Assembly: GCA_003211235.1 (NCBI GenBank) | Contig: QCTG01000005.1 | Coordinates: 1-51,395 of the forward strand | Direction: 5' to 3' | Length of the DNA: 51,395 nt | From: Synechococcus sp. AG-673-B04 | GTDB lineage: Bacteria > Cyanobacteriota > Cyanobacteriia > PCC-6307 > Cyanobiaceae | Part shown: positions 9,865 to 18,859 of the stretch, piece after piece | Position numbering within the stretch: position 1 is the stretch's first letter | Layout: each line of letters starts with the position of its first letter | Notes under the pieces: generated by a model | Database searches by the model: none | What the model was told of the DNA's origin: nothing | What the model saw: only the letters and a program-made list of their open reading frames with translations | Program-made: the position numbers and the translations under genes

Positions 9865-10236
9865 ATGGGGAAAAAATCTGGTTTTACTGAAAATGAATTT
9901 GCTCAGATCTGCAAGCTGTACGTCAACGAAGGGAGATCCTATTCACAGATCGCAAAAATCCTAGGCAAAGGCACTGAAACATCTGTGCGCAATTCACTCG
10001 TCAAGGCAAAGATACGAAGAGGCACAGAAGAAAGCGGGAAACTTGAACTATTTCGCCCTGGGCAAACATTTGGGGAAATTACGCTGATCAAACAATTAAA
10101 CAAATCAAAAAAACTTAAATATCATGTGTCCTGCAGTTGTGGATATGAATTCGACGTTGACCCCTACCTGCTAACGCTGGCGAATGGTCACAAGAACAAG
10201 GTATCGTGCTGCAAGCGCTGCCGGACCGCGCTCTAA
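9865..10236 (+). CDS. Small protein with HTH-like N-terminus and zinc-ribbon-like C-terminus
   Basis: 123 residues. Residues 10-50 (KLYVNEGRSYSQIAKILGKG and onward) look like a resolvase/homeodomain-type helix-turn-helix. The C-terminal half has Cys pairs CSC and CC-x2-C (about residues 92-94 and 115-119), suggesting a zinc ribbon. Such an arrangement is common in phage or mobile-element DNA-binding proteins. Base composition is richer in A+T than in the core block. No family name is claimed. Confidence 0.62.
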   Translation: MGKKSGFTENEFAQICKLYVNEGRSYSQIAKILGKGTETSVRNSLVKAKIRRGTEESGKLELFRPGQTFGEITLIKQLNKSKKLKYHVSCSCGYEFDVDPYLLTLANGHKNKVSCCKRCRTAL

Positions 10237-10286
10237 GCCGCAATGAGAGCCGTGATGGGAGGCCCTAAGGTGACAGCCGATTCAAA

Positions 10287-10544
10287 GTGCATTACAGCTT
10301 GGATTTCACGGTCGTCATCCTCAACAAATACGTCTCTTCCTATCCCCAGATGCACTGGACGGAATGGAAAGATCACGTGAGAAAACAGATGATCAGCCAG
10401 GGGGACCACTGGTCCATGACCACTCTGTCAGGGGAGAACATCTGGGACTGCCTGGACCGCAACAACATCGATCGCATGCACGTTGTGCAATGGAAACCGG
10501 TGGAGGATACGATCTACAAAGTCAGCATGCCAATCAAGGATTAG
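10287..10544 (+). CDS. Hypothetical protein
   Basis: 85 residues beginning at GTG. The sequence is soluble and tryptophan-rich (WTEWKDHVRKQM, WSMTTLSGENIWDCL). No motif or family recognised; the codon pattern and even amino-acid mix support a real gene. It follows the HTH/zinc-ribbon gene by 50 bp in the same direction. Confidence 0.55.
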   Translation: MHYSLDFTVVILNKYVSSYPQMHWTEWKDHVRKQMISQGDHWSMTTLSGENIWDCLDRNNIDRMHVVQWKPVEDTIYKVSMPIKD

Positions 10545-10609
10545 GAGCGAAAGAGAGGCCTTGTTGAACCTTCAGCGTCCTCGCCTCTGAGACGATCAAT
10601 CGCTTTAAT

Positions 10610-10885
10610 TCACGCAAACATCATCAACAAAGCCCAACCCATTACCAATGAATAGAGAAGGAGCCAAGAATATTGATAACCCTGATTTAATCCCCAATTT
10701 GCATGAACTGAAGGCCATCTTAACCGCCACGCGAAACAAATGGCATAAGCAATGGCGAGTCGTCCAACGTTGGAACCCATGAGCAGCAACGAATCCAGAC
10801 GGCCCACAACCTGAGGGGGTCCATTGATGGCACAACTCAACGCAAACAAGCAGGGGACCTCGAGCGTCATACCAGGTCGAGCCAT
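10610..10885 (-). CDS. Possible small membrane protein
   Basis: From the ATG at 10885 the frame gives 91 residues with hydrophobic stretches (LALSCAI region, LAIAYAICFAW, YSWLLLYSLVMGWALLMMFA). The frame stays open to 11053 but the extra N-terminus looks non-coding. It is isolated with no homologue I recognise; overlapping frames on the same strand are also open, so it may be chance. Confidence 0.33.
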   Translation of the reverse strand: MARPGMTLEVPCLFALSCAINGPPQVVGRLDSLLLMGSNVGRLAIAYAICFAWRLRWPSVHANWGLNQGYQYSWLLLYSLVMGWALLMMFA

Positions 10886-11016
10886 CGAATGCCCTATACA
10901 ACTCGCGAAGCAAACTTCGGCATGGATACTGAGGTGACAGCAAGAGGTAGCAAGACAAACCGAGGCAGGGGGCAATGGGATGTCATTGTTGAGTGACGGC
11001 TGGTTGCTTCCTCGCC

Positions 11017-11280
11017 ATGTTCTTCCGCAAAACAAGGGAATCCTCAACTCCACAGCACAAACTCAAGACAGCTCAATACGAGCTCGCTGAAGCTGCTTAT
11101 CGATTCCGCTCAGCCAGGTCTGTCAACGCGAACAACGTGGCACCACTCAAACGGGAGATGGAATTCCTTGAGCGGAAGGTGCGTTACTACCGATACTGCG
11201 TTTATAAAAACTTGCCGATAAAAAAATATACCGAATGGTCAGAAACACCTGGTAAATGTCCAAAGCCTCTCTGGGCATAA
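11017..11280 (+). CDS. Hypothetical basic protein
   Basis: 87 residues from the ATG at 11017 (frame open from 10993). A helical, charged segment (KLKTAQYELAEAAYRFRSAR, then LKREMEFLERKVRYYRY) has coiled-coil character. Not recognised. The next gene begins 18 bp downstream. Confidence 0.5.
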   Translation: MFFRKTRESSTPQHKLKTAQYELAEAAYRFRSARSVNANNVAPLKREMEFLERKVRYYRYCVYKNLPIKKYTEWSETPGKCPKPLWA

Positions 11281-11298
11281 CTCTAAAATCGTGAATCA

Positions 11299-11592
11299 TT
11301 GATAAGAACACCATTCCTTCTGATCCTGATCGGAACGTCAGCCCTCGCCCAGGGATTTCAGACATTGGATCGCGTTGATGGTTGGTTACTTGAACGAAAA
11401 CTCGATGCAGAACAGAACCCCATCTGCCGAGCATCGATTCCAGGAGGAGGATCGTGGTTTTCGACTCGTGTCCACCTGAATTCGAATAACGAATTGATCG
11501 TCCCAGACGGCTCAAGTAGACCAAATCAAGATTCGGTTGACAGCGCACGAGAAGCACTTGTGCGATGCCGAGCCAGCCTTCTTTATCTCTAA
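11299..11592 (+). CDS. Hypothetical exported protein
   Basis: 97 residues starting at TTG; the first 18 residues (MIRTPFLLILIGTSALAQ) form a short signal peptide with A-x-A-like cleavage. The mature part is a small soluble domain with two Cys (CRASIPGGGSWF and CRASLLYL), possibly disulfide-linked. Family unknown. The start codon is weak, so the N-terminus is uncertain. Confidence 0.5.
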   Translation: MIRTPFLLILIGTSALAQGFQTLDRVDGWLLERKLDAEQNPICRASIPGGGSWFSTRVHLNSNNELIVPDGSSRPNQDSVDSAREALVRCRASLLYL

Positions 11593-11899
11593 TAACGAAT
11601 CTCAAGAAATCACGCCCCACCAACTTCCTTATGAATGATGGGGAGAGATGATCAACCACCAGACAGCAATGGTGTGTTGGAGAGTCCAGTAGCGTGCGCT
11701 CCCAAAAGAAGCTGATAACAAGATCAGACGGCTCAGAGGCTGGACAGGATGAAACACCGAAAAGCTGCCGTGCACGGTCAGTACGCATCAATACACAAAG
11801 CTGGTGTGCGGAAGATCGACTGAACTCACTGGAGACCATCGATCAATTAAAATCACGTATAAATAAGTCATCAAAAATTCATCAAATCAAGGTCAGCCA
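11593..11899. other. Intergenic, nothing supported
   Basis: About 300 bases upstream of the ABM gene. The open frames here (minus strand through 11839, plus strand from 11694) have non-protein-like composition. I see no clear hairpin or promoter. Confidence 0.4.
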
Positions 11900-12289
11900 A
11901 TGGCAACATTCGATAAGTCGACTCCCTTTATCCTTCTGGCACGCATTCAAGTCAAGCCGGGTTGTGTTGATGAATACCTGGAACTGGCTCGCATCACCGA
12001 TGCCGCTGTCCAGAAATCGGAGCCCGGGATGATTCACCATACGTTCGATCAGGATCCGGGCGATCCACAAGCATTCGTTTGGTCAGAGGTCTACGCAAAC
12101 GACGAAGCCTTCAAAGCCCATGTTTCCAACGCTCCAGTTCAGGAGTACCTGCAGAAGCATGCTGAGCTCGGCGCTGGATTCAGCATTGAGGTCTACGGCA
12201 CTGTTGGGGAGGACTGCCGCCAACTGATGGAGTCTTTTGGGCTCCCGCTCAAAATTTTCAACTCCAAGCTGGGGTACAGCCGAGTTTGA
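11900..12289 (+). CDS. ABM-domain (antibiotic biosynthesis monooxygenase-like) protein
   Basis: 129 residues. FILLARIQVKPGCVDEYLEL opens the ABM ferredoxin-like fold, followed by EPGMIHHTF, FVWSEVYANDEAFKAH and LQKHAELGAGFSIEVYG. Family members act on quinones or reactive carbonyls, or are structural; substrate cannot be inferred. It is a single-gene unit in the accessory zone with GC content near the core. Confidence 0.9.
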   Translation: MATFDKSTPFILLARIQVKPGCVDEYLELARITDAAVQKSEPGMIHHTFDQDPGDPQAFVWSEVYANDEAFKAHVSNAPVQEYLQKHAELGAGFSIEVYGTVGEDCRQLMESFGLPLKIFNSKLGYSRV

Positions 12290-12897
12290 GCTGAGATTGC
12301 GAGTCAAGTAGAAAATAACTTCTAATTAGAGAAACAAAGCCTCATCAATTTAATTTTCAAGGGTAACAGATCAGCTCATCCATATCGCGTCACCTGCGAA
12401 CATGAACCTCATTGGTCATTCAGGAACGACTGATTGTTGCAGCCGGATATGGCCCTCAGTTCATTGCCCGGAACTGAAGGCCAATCATGTCCAGCTCCGA
12501 CGGGAGATTCATTCCATCGGATGAGCAACCCGGGGAGAGAAGCTCAAAGACACCATGGCTTCAAGACAAAAACCATGGAACAGCTAATGCTGCTGATAAA
12601 TCGAACAAATGAGTCAGGTCAAAGACAACTCAAGCCATCCATGCTTCTCAAAAAGAGCAATTCACAAGACTTCCTAGACACAAAAGATCAACTTACCATT
12701 ACAACAGGAACCCATGATTTAATGATGAGCTCCATACAAGTCTGAACGAGAGACAATCACTCACAAAGCAGATTCAGTTATTTCAGCAAAAAAATCAGAT
12801 AGGATTACCCCTCAGATACAGTAAGCCTGAACCAACATTCCGCAGAGCGAATGGACAGTCTTCATTAGCATCTGGGGAACATAACAAGAATGAGTCG
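12290..12897. other. Long intergenic stretch without a supported gene
   Basis: A 103-residue frame at 12434-12745 and a 40-residue frame at 12402 are open, but their amino-acid make-up looks random. No hairpin terminator or tRNA is visible. The AT content rises towards 12800. Confidence 0.4.
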
Positions 12898-13110
12898 CTA
12901 TCCACAACAACTGCTTTGACGCAGAGGTTCCACAGTCACACTAGTGACAACATTGGAATCAGATAAAACCCGAACTTGAACTCCACCGTTCGGGTCATCC
13001 GCCATTTCAATCGCCAAAGCAACCAGCTCTTTGCCTTCTGGTGTCTTGTAACTCAGCAATTCAAGTTTTTGTGGTTCTGTAGTACTTGGCATCAAATCAA
13101 TTTCACTCAC
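12898..13110 (-). CDS. Small hypothetical protein with Cys-Cys end
   Basis: 70 residues, GTG start at 13110 (an ATG at 13092 is alternative). The middle reads KLELLSYKTPEGKELVALAI then VQVRVLSDSNVVTSVTVEPL, a compact beta-rich pattern, ending SSCCG. It is charged, soluble, and looks genuinely coding. Family not recognised. Confidence 0.6.
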   Translation of the reverse strand: MSEIDLMPSTTEPQKLELLSYKTPEGKELVALAIEMADDPNGGVQVRVLSDSNVVTSVTVEPLRQSSCCG

Positions 13111-13602
13111 TCAAACCTATAGCTCAAGGCTCACCCTTCGTTAGATACATATGTAACAGATAAACGCTCAACCAATCCCGAATGGGGGCGGTGGTGGGAA
13201 GAAAACTTATCTTTAAAGATCTCATCCGAAGCAGTTGCTCTGAAAAAAATTTAAGAGTCGATCAACATGAACGTGCGATTGGTGGTCACAAAATTTTATT
13301 GAGGCTCCATCTCATCGCGCCAAATTGGGCAAGTCCACAACCCAGCAGTGAACTGATCCCGAACAACCCAATGGAACGGTGCTGCAAAGCCGATGGAGAC
13401 AGTTGTGCAGTAGCCCTACCAGCCAGCGGAGGAGTTTGACGGATCACATTTGTAACTGAATCAAAGCGATTAACTGCGGAGAGTCTCATCCGCGACACGA
13501 AGACGGCTGATTCGTGCGGATGCAGTCAAGGTCTGGTTTCAAGATCGTCCCATCAACTCTGAACAACACCTTGAGTCATGCAGCTGAACGAAATGGTATG
13601 GC
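13111..13602. other. Intergenic stretch without a supported gene
   Basis: A minus-strand frame at 13286-13498 ends in a hydrophobic segment (LFGISSLLGCGLAQFGAM), but the rest is not protein-like. I leave it uncalled. Confidence 0.35.
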
Positions 13603-13854
13603 ATGCCTGTTGACGAATCGAACTTGCTAACCCTTACTAAGCACGATCCAGTGTTCCTGCATGTCAAGGCAGGCATGACAGTTATCGTGTCGAACCCGGG
13701 TAATCAAGCGTGGTACATGGCGGACGTTCTTGAAGTGAACAAGGCTTCCCACGACACCAATACCCCTCTTTTATTTCAAGTGGCCGAAGTGGATTCAGGA
13801 GTCATCTCCTGGATTAATCCTGAGCGAGTCACTCACATTGTTCCGAGGCTATGA
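13603..13854 (+). CDS. DUF3104 protein, copy 1
   Basis: 83 residues. HVKAGMTVIVSNPGNQAWYMADVLEV and then LLFQVAEVDSGVISWINPE match the DUF3104 pattern (a small beta-barrel-like domain found in marine picocyanobacteria). Residue spans LLFQVA-x-D and I-x-W-I/V-N are shared with the second copy at 39571. Function unknown. It is flanked by intergenic sequence on both sides. Confidence 0.82.
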   Translation: MPVDESNLLTLTKHDPVFLHVKAGMTVIVSNPGNQAWYMADVLEVNKASHDTNTPLLFQVAEVDSGVISWINPERVTHIVPRL

Positions 13855-14118
13855 GACCAATGTCTTCCATTGTTTGCCAAGCTCTCTGCTGGCTTTGTTT
13901 AGGCTATCAGCAACATCTCGATGCGGAAGGTAATGGATAAAACGGGCTGGGTGAGACCGAAGGGGGTGATCGTTACTCCAAAGGGACTAGAACAACGGCG
14001 ACACTCGGTAGTCAAAAGGCGCAGATGTCCATGAAGCAGTTCGATCAGAAGATTGACAAGTCAGACATCAAGCGTCAGCTCAAAGCAGTCAAATTTGCAT
14101 CAATTAGATCGTCAGGTC

Positions 14119-14253
14119 ATGGATCCAGCAACCAAATGGCTGATTAGAGCGGCTTGTGGCGTGGTCATTGCCACAGGAGTGTTCACAATGCATGCCGATT
14201 CGAATAACAGACAAAGGGAGCAGGGAGACCAGGCTCAAAAGATGGGCTGGTAA
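14119..14253 (+). CDS. Possible 44-residue membrane protein
   Basis: Begins MDPATKWLIRAACGVVIATG: a single transmembrane segment preceded by a positive residue, then a polar tail rich in Q, R and D. The frame is open from 14053, but the extra residues look random. The clean topology supports it; small size and lack of a Shine-Dalgarno sequence limit confidence. Confidence 0.42.
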   Translation: MDPATKWLIRAACGVVIATGVFTMHADSNNRQREQGDQAQKMGW

Positions 14254-14513
14254 AAATCAAGCATCAGAAGGAAATGCCTGAGATTACGGCTGCAAGAGTG
14301 CTGACCTCCATTTTTAATGAAAGCCAAGCTTTAAAATGGATTCAAAAAGCATCAAGCAGCTAAAGAATTACCCAGTCAATTGCAACTTTGCAAGACTGCA
14401 AATCACATCCCTAAGCAGACTCCGAATCGCAAGAGTCAAACAATAATATTCATAAGAGATTCTTGGCTATGTACACTTACAAAACCAATAGTGAGCCGGA
14501 AGGTCATAACCTT

Positions 14514-14699
14514 TTAGCGATCACGATACTCTTGAATCAGTTCCTGGACTTCAGACTCACTCTCCCTAAGCTGAAAATCCTCAAGATTATTGATATTGAG
14601 TCTTTGAAGGTCAAAGGTAAGCTCCAACACGTCCCCGCCATTGTCATCGTCAGATGATTCAAGGATTGCGGACAGATAATGCTGGAAGCTGTCTTGCAT
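14514..14699 (-). CDS. Small acidic hypothetical protein
   Basis: 61 residues from the ATG at 14699: MQDSFQHYLSAILESSDDDN and then a run of helices rich in Glu and Leu (VLELTFDLQRL, EVQELIQEYRDR). Strongly acidic. Not recognised. The frame runs upstream to 14726, but the ATG is the better start. Confidence 0.5.
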   Translation of the reverse strand: MQDSFQHYLSAILESSDDDNGGDVLELTFDLQRLNINNLEDFQLRESESEVQELIQEYRDR

Positions 14700-14726
14700 G
14701 GTTTTTGCTTCTAGAGGAATCCACAA

Positions 14727-15166
14727 TAGCGAGTCATCGTATCGTCAACAAATTAGCCTGTCTTGATGCGAAATCAAGATCGATCAGTTGACAGTGTTTT
14801 GAGAAGTACGCGTTAAAGTTTTTCTTTCAAGCAGCGACCCACGCCAGTGCTCTTCGGTGGTCCCGCCCCATCAACCATACAAGCACTGGGGAGATTTTAG
14901 ATTGAACCCCATAATCAGCTGGCATAACGACTCTGCTTCAAACAGATGATGATGGCCAGAGAGACAACCACTTTAATATCGGTAAAAATCCAATTCAGTT
15001 AATCATCTTCACAACAAAGAAGTCTTGGAAGAGATTATGGGCAATAAAAAGGCAAGAAGTTGTCGGCATCAAATATCGCACCTAGGGGACATATGCAAAC
15101 ACAAAAAGAATATCTCAGAAGAAGAAGGATGATGCGCTTGCACAATTAAGGCCAAGGATCGTCATG
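14727..15166. other. AT-rich intergenic stretch, no supported gene
   Basis: About 440 bases with scattered stops on both strands; no RNA gene or repeat recognised. Confidence 0.4.
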
Positions 15167-15367
15167 CTAAACAATGTTATTTAGCCTTTTCAGGAAGTCC
15201 GCCGTTTGCTCGGGTTCAAGGTTTAAATCATCCATGGATGAAATAAGTGTGCAAGCAGCAACAGCCACATCAGGTTCAGATTGATATATTTCATTTAACT
15301 TGATCTGCCACCTGCTGGGTTGGGTGGATACTATCTTTTCAAATTCGCTGAAATGATCTAAATCTGA
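15167..15367 (-). pseudogene. Protein-like reading frame lacking a start codon
   Basis: Reverse frame is open from just after a TAA (15368-15370) to a TAG at 15167, with no ATG, GTG or TTG in the first 33 codons. The translation is convincingly protein-like: HFSEFEKIVSTQPSRWQIKL, then DVAVAACTLISSMDDL and EPEQTADFLKRLNNIV. It probably is the remainder of a small helical gene whose start has been lost. Confidence 0.35.
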
Positions 15368-15377
15368 TTAGGAAGAC

Positions 15378-15563
15378 ATGAGCAATGAAAAGGGTAAACA
15401 TACTACTCAAGGCAATAGGCCTGTCGAAAGCATGATAAACAACAAACCAAACGTGAAAATTATATATTACCTGCATGGACAAGAACGGACCCCTATAGGA
15501 AATTCAGCGACATTTCGCGATCACAAAACCACATCCCTTGCAATGAAGAAGGCCAAAGGATAA
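15378..15563 (+). CDS. Doubtful small basic protein
   Basis: 61 residues with AGGAAG 6 bases before the ATG. The C-terminal half (VKIIYYLHGQERTPIGNSA) reads like a beta strand and loop; the N-terminus is low in complexity. No family recognised. It is divergent from the start-less frame just upstream. Confidence 0.32.
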   Translation: MSNEKGKHTTQGNRPVESMINNKPNVKIIYYLHGQERTPIGNSATFRDHKTTSLAMKKAKG

Positions 15564-15704
15564 TCAAACCCTAACATTTAGGATATTTTAATGGCAAATC
15601 ATCGGACTGATCATCAATCATTAGACAACTCGATCAAGCACAGCAAAAACGATTCAAAGATCGAAAACAATCAAAAAGTACTGCTCGCAAACATCAACAT
15701 GTCT

Positions 15705-15947
15705 TCATCCTGCAATGCCAATCCACTTGATTGTCCAACGCCTTCCATCCATTCTATTATTTTCTGAATAACAATTCCCCAAAACATCTCCTTTTGCATT
15801 CCTTATATTACACTCCAAGCCGTCACTTATGCTTATAAATGTCGAGGCGTTGGGGCAAGCTCTCTCGGCAAGTTTAGGCCCAATTGTTACAATTATCTTA
15901 TCCCATATTGAATCCGTGCTCTCATCTGGTAATACGTCAAAATACAT
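15705..15947 (-). CDS. Small hypothetical protein
   Basis: 80 residues: MYFDVLPDESTDSIWDKIIV, then three Cys (residues 31, 46, 59). The composition is balanced and soluble. No signal peptide and no recognised domain. It lies alone in an AT-rich region. Confidence 0.48.
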   Translation of the reverse strand: MYFDVLPDESTDSIWDKIIVTIGPKLAERACPNASTFISISDGLECNIRNAKGDVLGNCYSENNRMDGRRWTIKWIGIAG

Positions 15948-16276
15948 GTAATGCGATGCATCTATAGTTTTTTAGCCAATACACTAGAGTTTGCAGCAAT
16001 TTATTTTACTTGAAGACCTACAAAATCAATCTTTTTGTTTTTCAATTGTGAATGAACGATAACTAGATGCGCACACGCTACAAACTAAACTTAGTTATAA
16101 TTTGCGAAATAGAATCTTCCTGATATATCGTTATCCAAGTTTTTTTACAATCCTACCTACATAATAATTCCCTTGAAGCGTTGTGGTCCGTAAAACTTTT
16201 GGCACCACTGACTGAATCGCTTTTTACAGCAAAATGAAAAATCATATGTAATCATAAAAATATTAATTAACTAGAC
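15948..16276. other. AT-rich intergenic stretch
   Basis: About 330 bases, very AT-rich, no gene or hairpin that I can support; presumably contains the promoter of the 16277 gene. Confidence 0.4.
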
Positions 16277-16780
16277 ATGCCAGAGCCATCAATCATTAAT
16301 TGGTTGAATAATAATATCGACGATGGTGACTCTCCATCTTACCTATACATCGCTGATTTGGCAAATTATCACGGCTTTGTAACTCTAGGATATTGCAAAT
16401 CAACCGAGAAAAGTAAAATCAGCTTTAACCAGGAGATAGGTCGAATCAGATACACCACTTCGCTGGACGAAATGATAACAAGCAGGCAGGATAATATCGT
16501 TTTAAAAGATTGCTGGTTATTGGAGCAATTTCTTCTAATCCAAGTTAAAGATTACAAAGTAGTCATCCCAGAGTTCATGCAATCTCGATGGAAAAACTAT
16601 ACCGAAACAATCAAACTCCCGAGCATTGGAGAATCTAATTTTATAGAATGGATTGTAGACGCTGCAAGGAAAGTATTGATCAATCCTTACTATGGATATG
16701 AATTATGCCTTGAATCTCTGATTACATCGACTCGACAGCGTCGACTTTATGACAAGGTTCATTCTAATTGGAATACTTGA
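16277..16780 (+). CDS. Hypothetical protein
   Basis: 167 residues, soluble, AT-rich codons. Starts MPEPSIINWLNNNIDDGDSP and continues with alternating beta and helix segments (YLYIADLANYHGFVTLGYC; FIEWIVDAARKVLINPYYG). Not recognised. Codon usage differs sharply from the core block, suggesting acquisition or long residence in an AT-rich island. Confidence 0.75.
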   Translation: MPEPSIINWLNNNIDDGDSPSYLYIADLANYHGFVTLGYCKSTEKSKISFNQEIGRIRYTTSLDEMITSRQDNIVLKDCWLLEQFLLIQVKDYKVVIPEFMQSRWKNYTETIKLPSIGESNFIEWIVDAARKVLINPYYGYELCLESLITSTRQRRLYDKVHSNWNT

Positions 16781-16916
16781 ACGATGTAATGGATTCTGAG
16801 CTCAATGCAAGACAAACATTTTAAATGACAATTGCAGCAAATTAAACCTAACAAAGTGATTTTTTGATTGTTCATGCCTGTATTCAGGCTAGGATATTGA
16901 CAGATGCATTGATTAT

Positions 16917-17168
16917 GTGTGCATATGTACTGATTGTCGATGGGTAGATCGATGCAATGCGTACCACGCAGTCGAAAAACAGCATCAAGCGGCGCATCTA
17001 TCGTTAACTCCAGACTTTAATCCAATAAAACCAAAAATTGCAATCTCAATTGCCAGTGATTTAAGTGATTCGGTCGATATAGAGTGGGATGTACGTTCCT
17101 GTGAAAGTTTTTCACTTGATTTAGGTCGTTGGATGAGGCTACGACCAGGTCAAGAAGTTCCTGCTTGA
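16917..17168 (+). CDS. ycf34: Ycf34 family iron-sulfur protein
   Basis: 83 residues with GTG start: MCICTDCRWVDRCNAYHAVE has the conserved Cys set (C2, C4, C7, C13) of Ycf34, and the end GRWMRLRPGQEVPA is the family's C-terminus. Ycf34 is conserved in cyanobacteria and algal plastids and has been reported to bind an Fe-S cluster and to affect photosynthetic electron transport. Here it sits in an AT-rich accessory area, only 6 bp upstream of a small hypothetical gene. Confidence 0.87.
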   Translation: MCICTDCRWVDRCNAYHAVEKQHQAAHLSLTPDFNPIKPKIAISIASDLSDSVDIEWDVRSCESFSLDLGRWMRLRPGQEVPA

Positions 17169-17174
17169 AAACTG

Positions 17175-17366
17175 ATGATTGAAGATCAAGAAAATAGAAT
17201 CGATAATGAACGAATAAAATTTCATTTTTTATTGCGCAATCTTCCCATTAAAGAGAGAGCTGCTTGGTTACAGGTCTGTGGCAACCAATCTAAACTTTAC
17301 TGCCTGGAACAATGGATACACGCAAGAAATCTGATCAAAAAAATATTAGAAGAGGAGAAAAATTGA
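17175..17366 (+). CDS. Small helical hypothetical protein
   Basis: 63 residues, highly charged and helical (ERIKFHFLLRNLPIKERAAW; LEQWIHARNLIKKILEEEKN). It starts 6 bp after ycf34 and is probably cotranscribed. Family unknown. Confidence 0.6.
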   Translation: MIEDQENRIDNERIKFHFLLRNLPIKERAAWLQVCGNQSKLYCLEQWIHARNLIKKILEEEKN

Positions 17367-17488
17367 GCCCACAAAAACAATTCAAGTTACGACAGTGTAG
17401 GTATACATGGCAACAAATAAACTAATTTCAATTTTAAGGAAAAAATCTATTCAACTAATTACTCGAGAGGAGGCTTACTTGAAGGCCA

Positions 17489-17647
17489 TTATTGATAAAG
17501 AGGACATGTTGTTGAAGCGCCTCTTGCAATTGAAATACCATTCATCTTGGAAAGCTCGATCGCTTGAAAATTTTTGAACCATCTTTCGATGACCTCTCGC
17601 TCCTCTTTGCTGCAGCGGTCGAGCAATGCCTGAAGCTTGATGTTCAT
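17489..17647 (-). CDS. Small helical hypothetical protein
   Basis: 52 residues from the ATG at 17647, which has a GGAG 12 bases upstream. MNIKLQALLDRCSKEEREVI continues with RWFKNFQAIEL, a clear amphipathic helix pattern. The frame extends to 17758 without a ribosome site. A 20-bp perfect palindrome lies about 100 bp upstream. Confidence 0.5.
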   Translation of the reverse strand: MNIKLQALLDRCSKEEREVIERWFKNFQAIELSKMNGISIARGASTTCPLYQ

Positions 17648-17743
17648 TACAAAACTTAATTCTCCACAATGATGGCGGTATTCCCGAGACCTGCTGGTGA
17701 ATTGCTTACAGACCAGTGTGAAATATGCATCACGAACGCCAGC

Positions 17744-17763
17744 GCTGAGTGTTAACACTCAGC
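17744..17763. promoter_or_regulatory. Perfect 20-bp palindrome
   Basis: GCTGAGTGTTAACACTCAGC is self-complementary over all 20 bases. With no loop and no T-run it is not an intrinsic terminator; a homodimeric repressor operator or protein-binding site is more likely. It lies upstream of the minus-strand small gene starting at 17647. Confidence 0.65.
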
Positions 17764-17933
17764 CCTATTGGTATCGTAGGAAACATTTTGCAGAACCGGC
17801 CATGCGGATGCTCAACGACCTTCGCAACCGGATCTCCGGCTCCCGCTCAATGGGGAAGTGTGTTGCTGACAAAAAGTCACCTCGCGACCGATGAAGTCGA
17901 GGTTATTGGCATTTCACTGATTGGTTAGTTGAT

Positions 17934-18275
17934 TCAAAACTTTCTGGGGAAAGGGGGGCTACCGACCAACTCAGTGTTGATCTCCTTACAGATATTCATC
18001 CAGGCTGCCAATCCAAAATTCACGCCATTGGGACCATCAATGAACTCTTGAAACTCCACATCGGTTATCCCCTCGCGAACTTCCCAGATGCAATAGGCAG
18101 GCCCCTCTGGCCCAATCGGACAAAACGCATGGTTGAAGAAACCAGCTTCAAGATTGTTGGCGACTGCCTCATCCCAACCACCACCTGGTGACATTGCTGC
18201 TTGTGCTCTATCCCACCACTGCTGAGCTTGACCAGCACGGAACTCGTGATGAACGTGGAAAAACTTAGAAGCCAT
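17934..18275 (-). CDS. Hypothetical protein (small ferredoxin-like-fold type)
   Basis: 113 residues from the ATG at 18275: MASKFFHVHHEFRAGQAQQW, then GFFNHAFCPIGPEGPAYCIW and EFQEFIDGPNGVNFG. The alternating strand/helix layout resembles small dimeric alpha+beta barrel proteins of marine cyanobacteria, but I cannot name the family. GC content is close to core. It stands alone. Confidence 0.7.
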   Translation of the reverse strand: MASKFFHVHHEFRAGQAQQWWDRAQAAMSPGGGWDEAVANNLEAGFFNHAFCPIGPEGPAYCIWEVREGITDVEFQEFIDGPNGVNFGLAAWMNICKEINTELVGSPPFPRKF

Positions 18276-18566
18276 TGCAAGGAAACCCTTTTGCAGCATC
18301 CTCGGGTGAATGCCCCTCTTTCGTTGTTGTGAGCAGCAACAAGGTCAACTGACTACCACTGGTGATGTTCTCTCAAGCTTCATCCATGTGTAGTAGCCAC
18401 CAAAAAAAGGATGGATCTGGGGAAACCTGGTCGAATGCCCAGATCATCAACGTTTCATGGCAACGATCCACAGATACATCGCGATTCCAATTGAGATACG
18501 GCAAAATTAAACCGCGAATGGGTAAATTAGACCACGACGCAAGTTCCCAATAAACAGACTAGACAC

Positions 18567-18728
18567 ATGAGCCGAAGAGGAATGCACCCCCTGCTAATGG
18601 GGAATCACAAACCTGAAGAAAAGAAAACAGATCAGAAGCAACCTGATTTGACTGGATACGAGTCAGCTCAGAGGATGCGATTTCTCCGGACTGAACCAGA
18701 AGAGTCGAAAGGAAGCGAAGACTCCTGA
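18567..18728 (+). CDS. Possible 53-residue basic protein
   Basis: ATG at 18567 gives a polar, lysine- and glutamate-rich peptide (NHKPEEKKTDQKQPDLTGYE; RFLRTEPEESKGSEDS). It would be intrinsically disordered. No clear ribosome site; a minus-strand frame overlaps. The composition is biased enough to look coding, but it is uncertain. Confidence 0.35.
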   Translation: MSRRGMHPLLMGNHKPEEKKTDQKQPDLTGYESAQRMRFLRTEPEESKGSEDS

Positions 18729-18830
18729 TTAACGGGATCCTGTCGCGATAAGGATTCGACGTCTGACCCACGCCCCCTCTCCAGAAATCGGGAAAACGTT
18801 TGGAAGAGGATTCCCGTTCGCTAAGTCTCA

Positions 18831-18859
18831 AAAAAGCAAAAACCCCGACAATGTCGGGG
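18831..18859 (-). terminator. Intrinsic terminator on the minus strand
   Basis: CCCCGACA-A-TGTCGGGG (18843-18859) is followed on the minus strand by TTTTTGCTTTTTT. It would stop a minus-strand transcript coming from about 18860-19190, where no large gene is evident. Confidence 0.75.

Noticed and set aside
11147-11839. 230-residue minus-strand frame
   Set aside because: Antisense to two plausible plus-strand genes; composition (Cys, Arg, Ser-rich) is that of a shadow.
12434-12745. 103-residue plus-strand frame
   Set aside because: No recognisable pattern, no ribosome site, non-protein-like residue mix.
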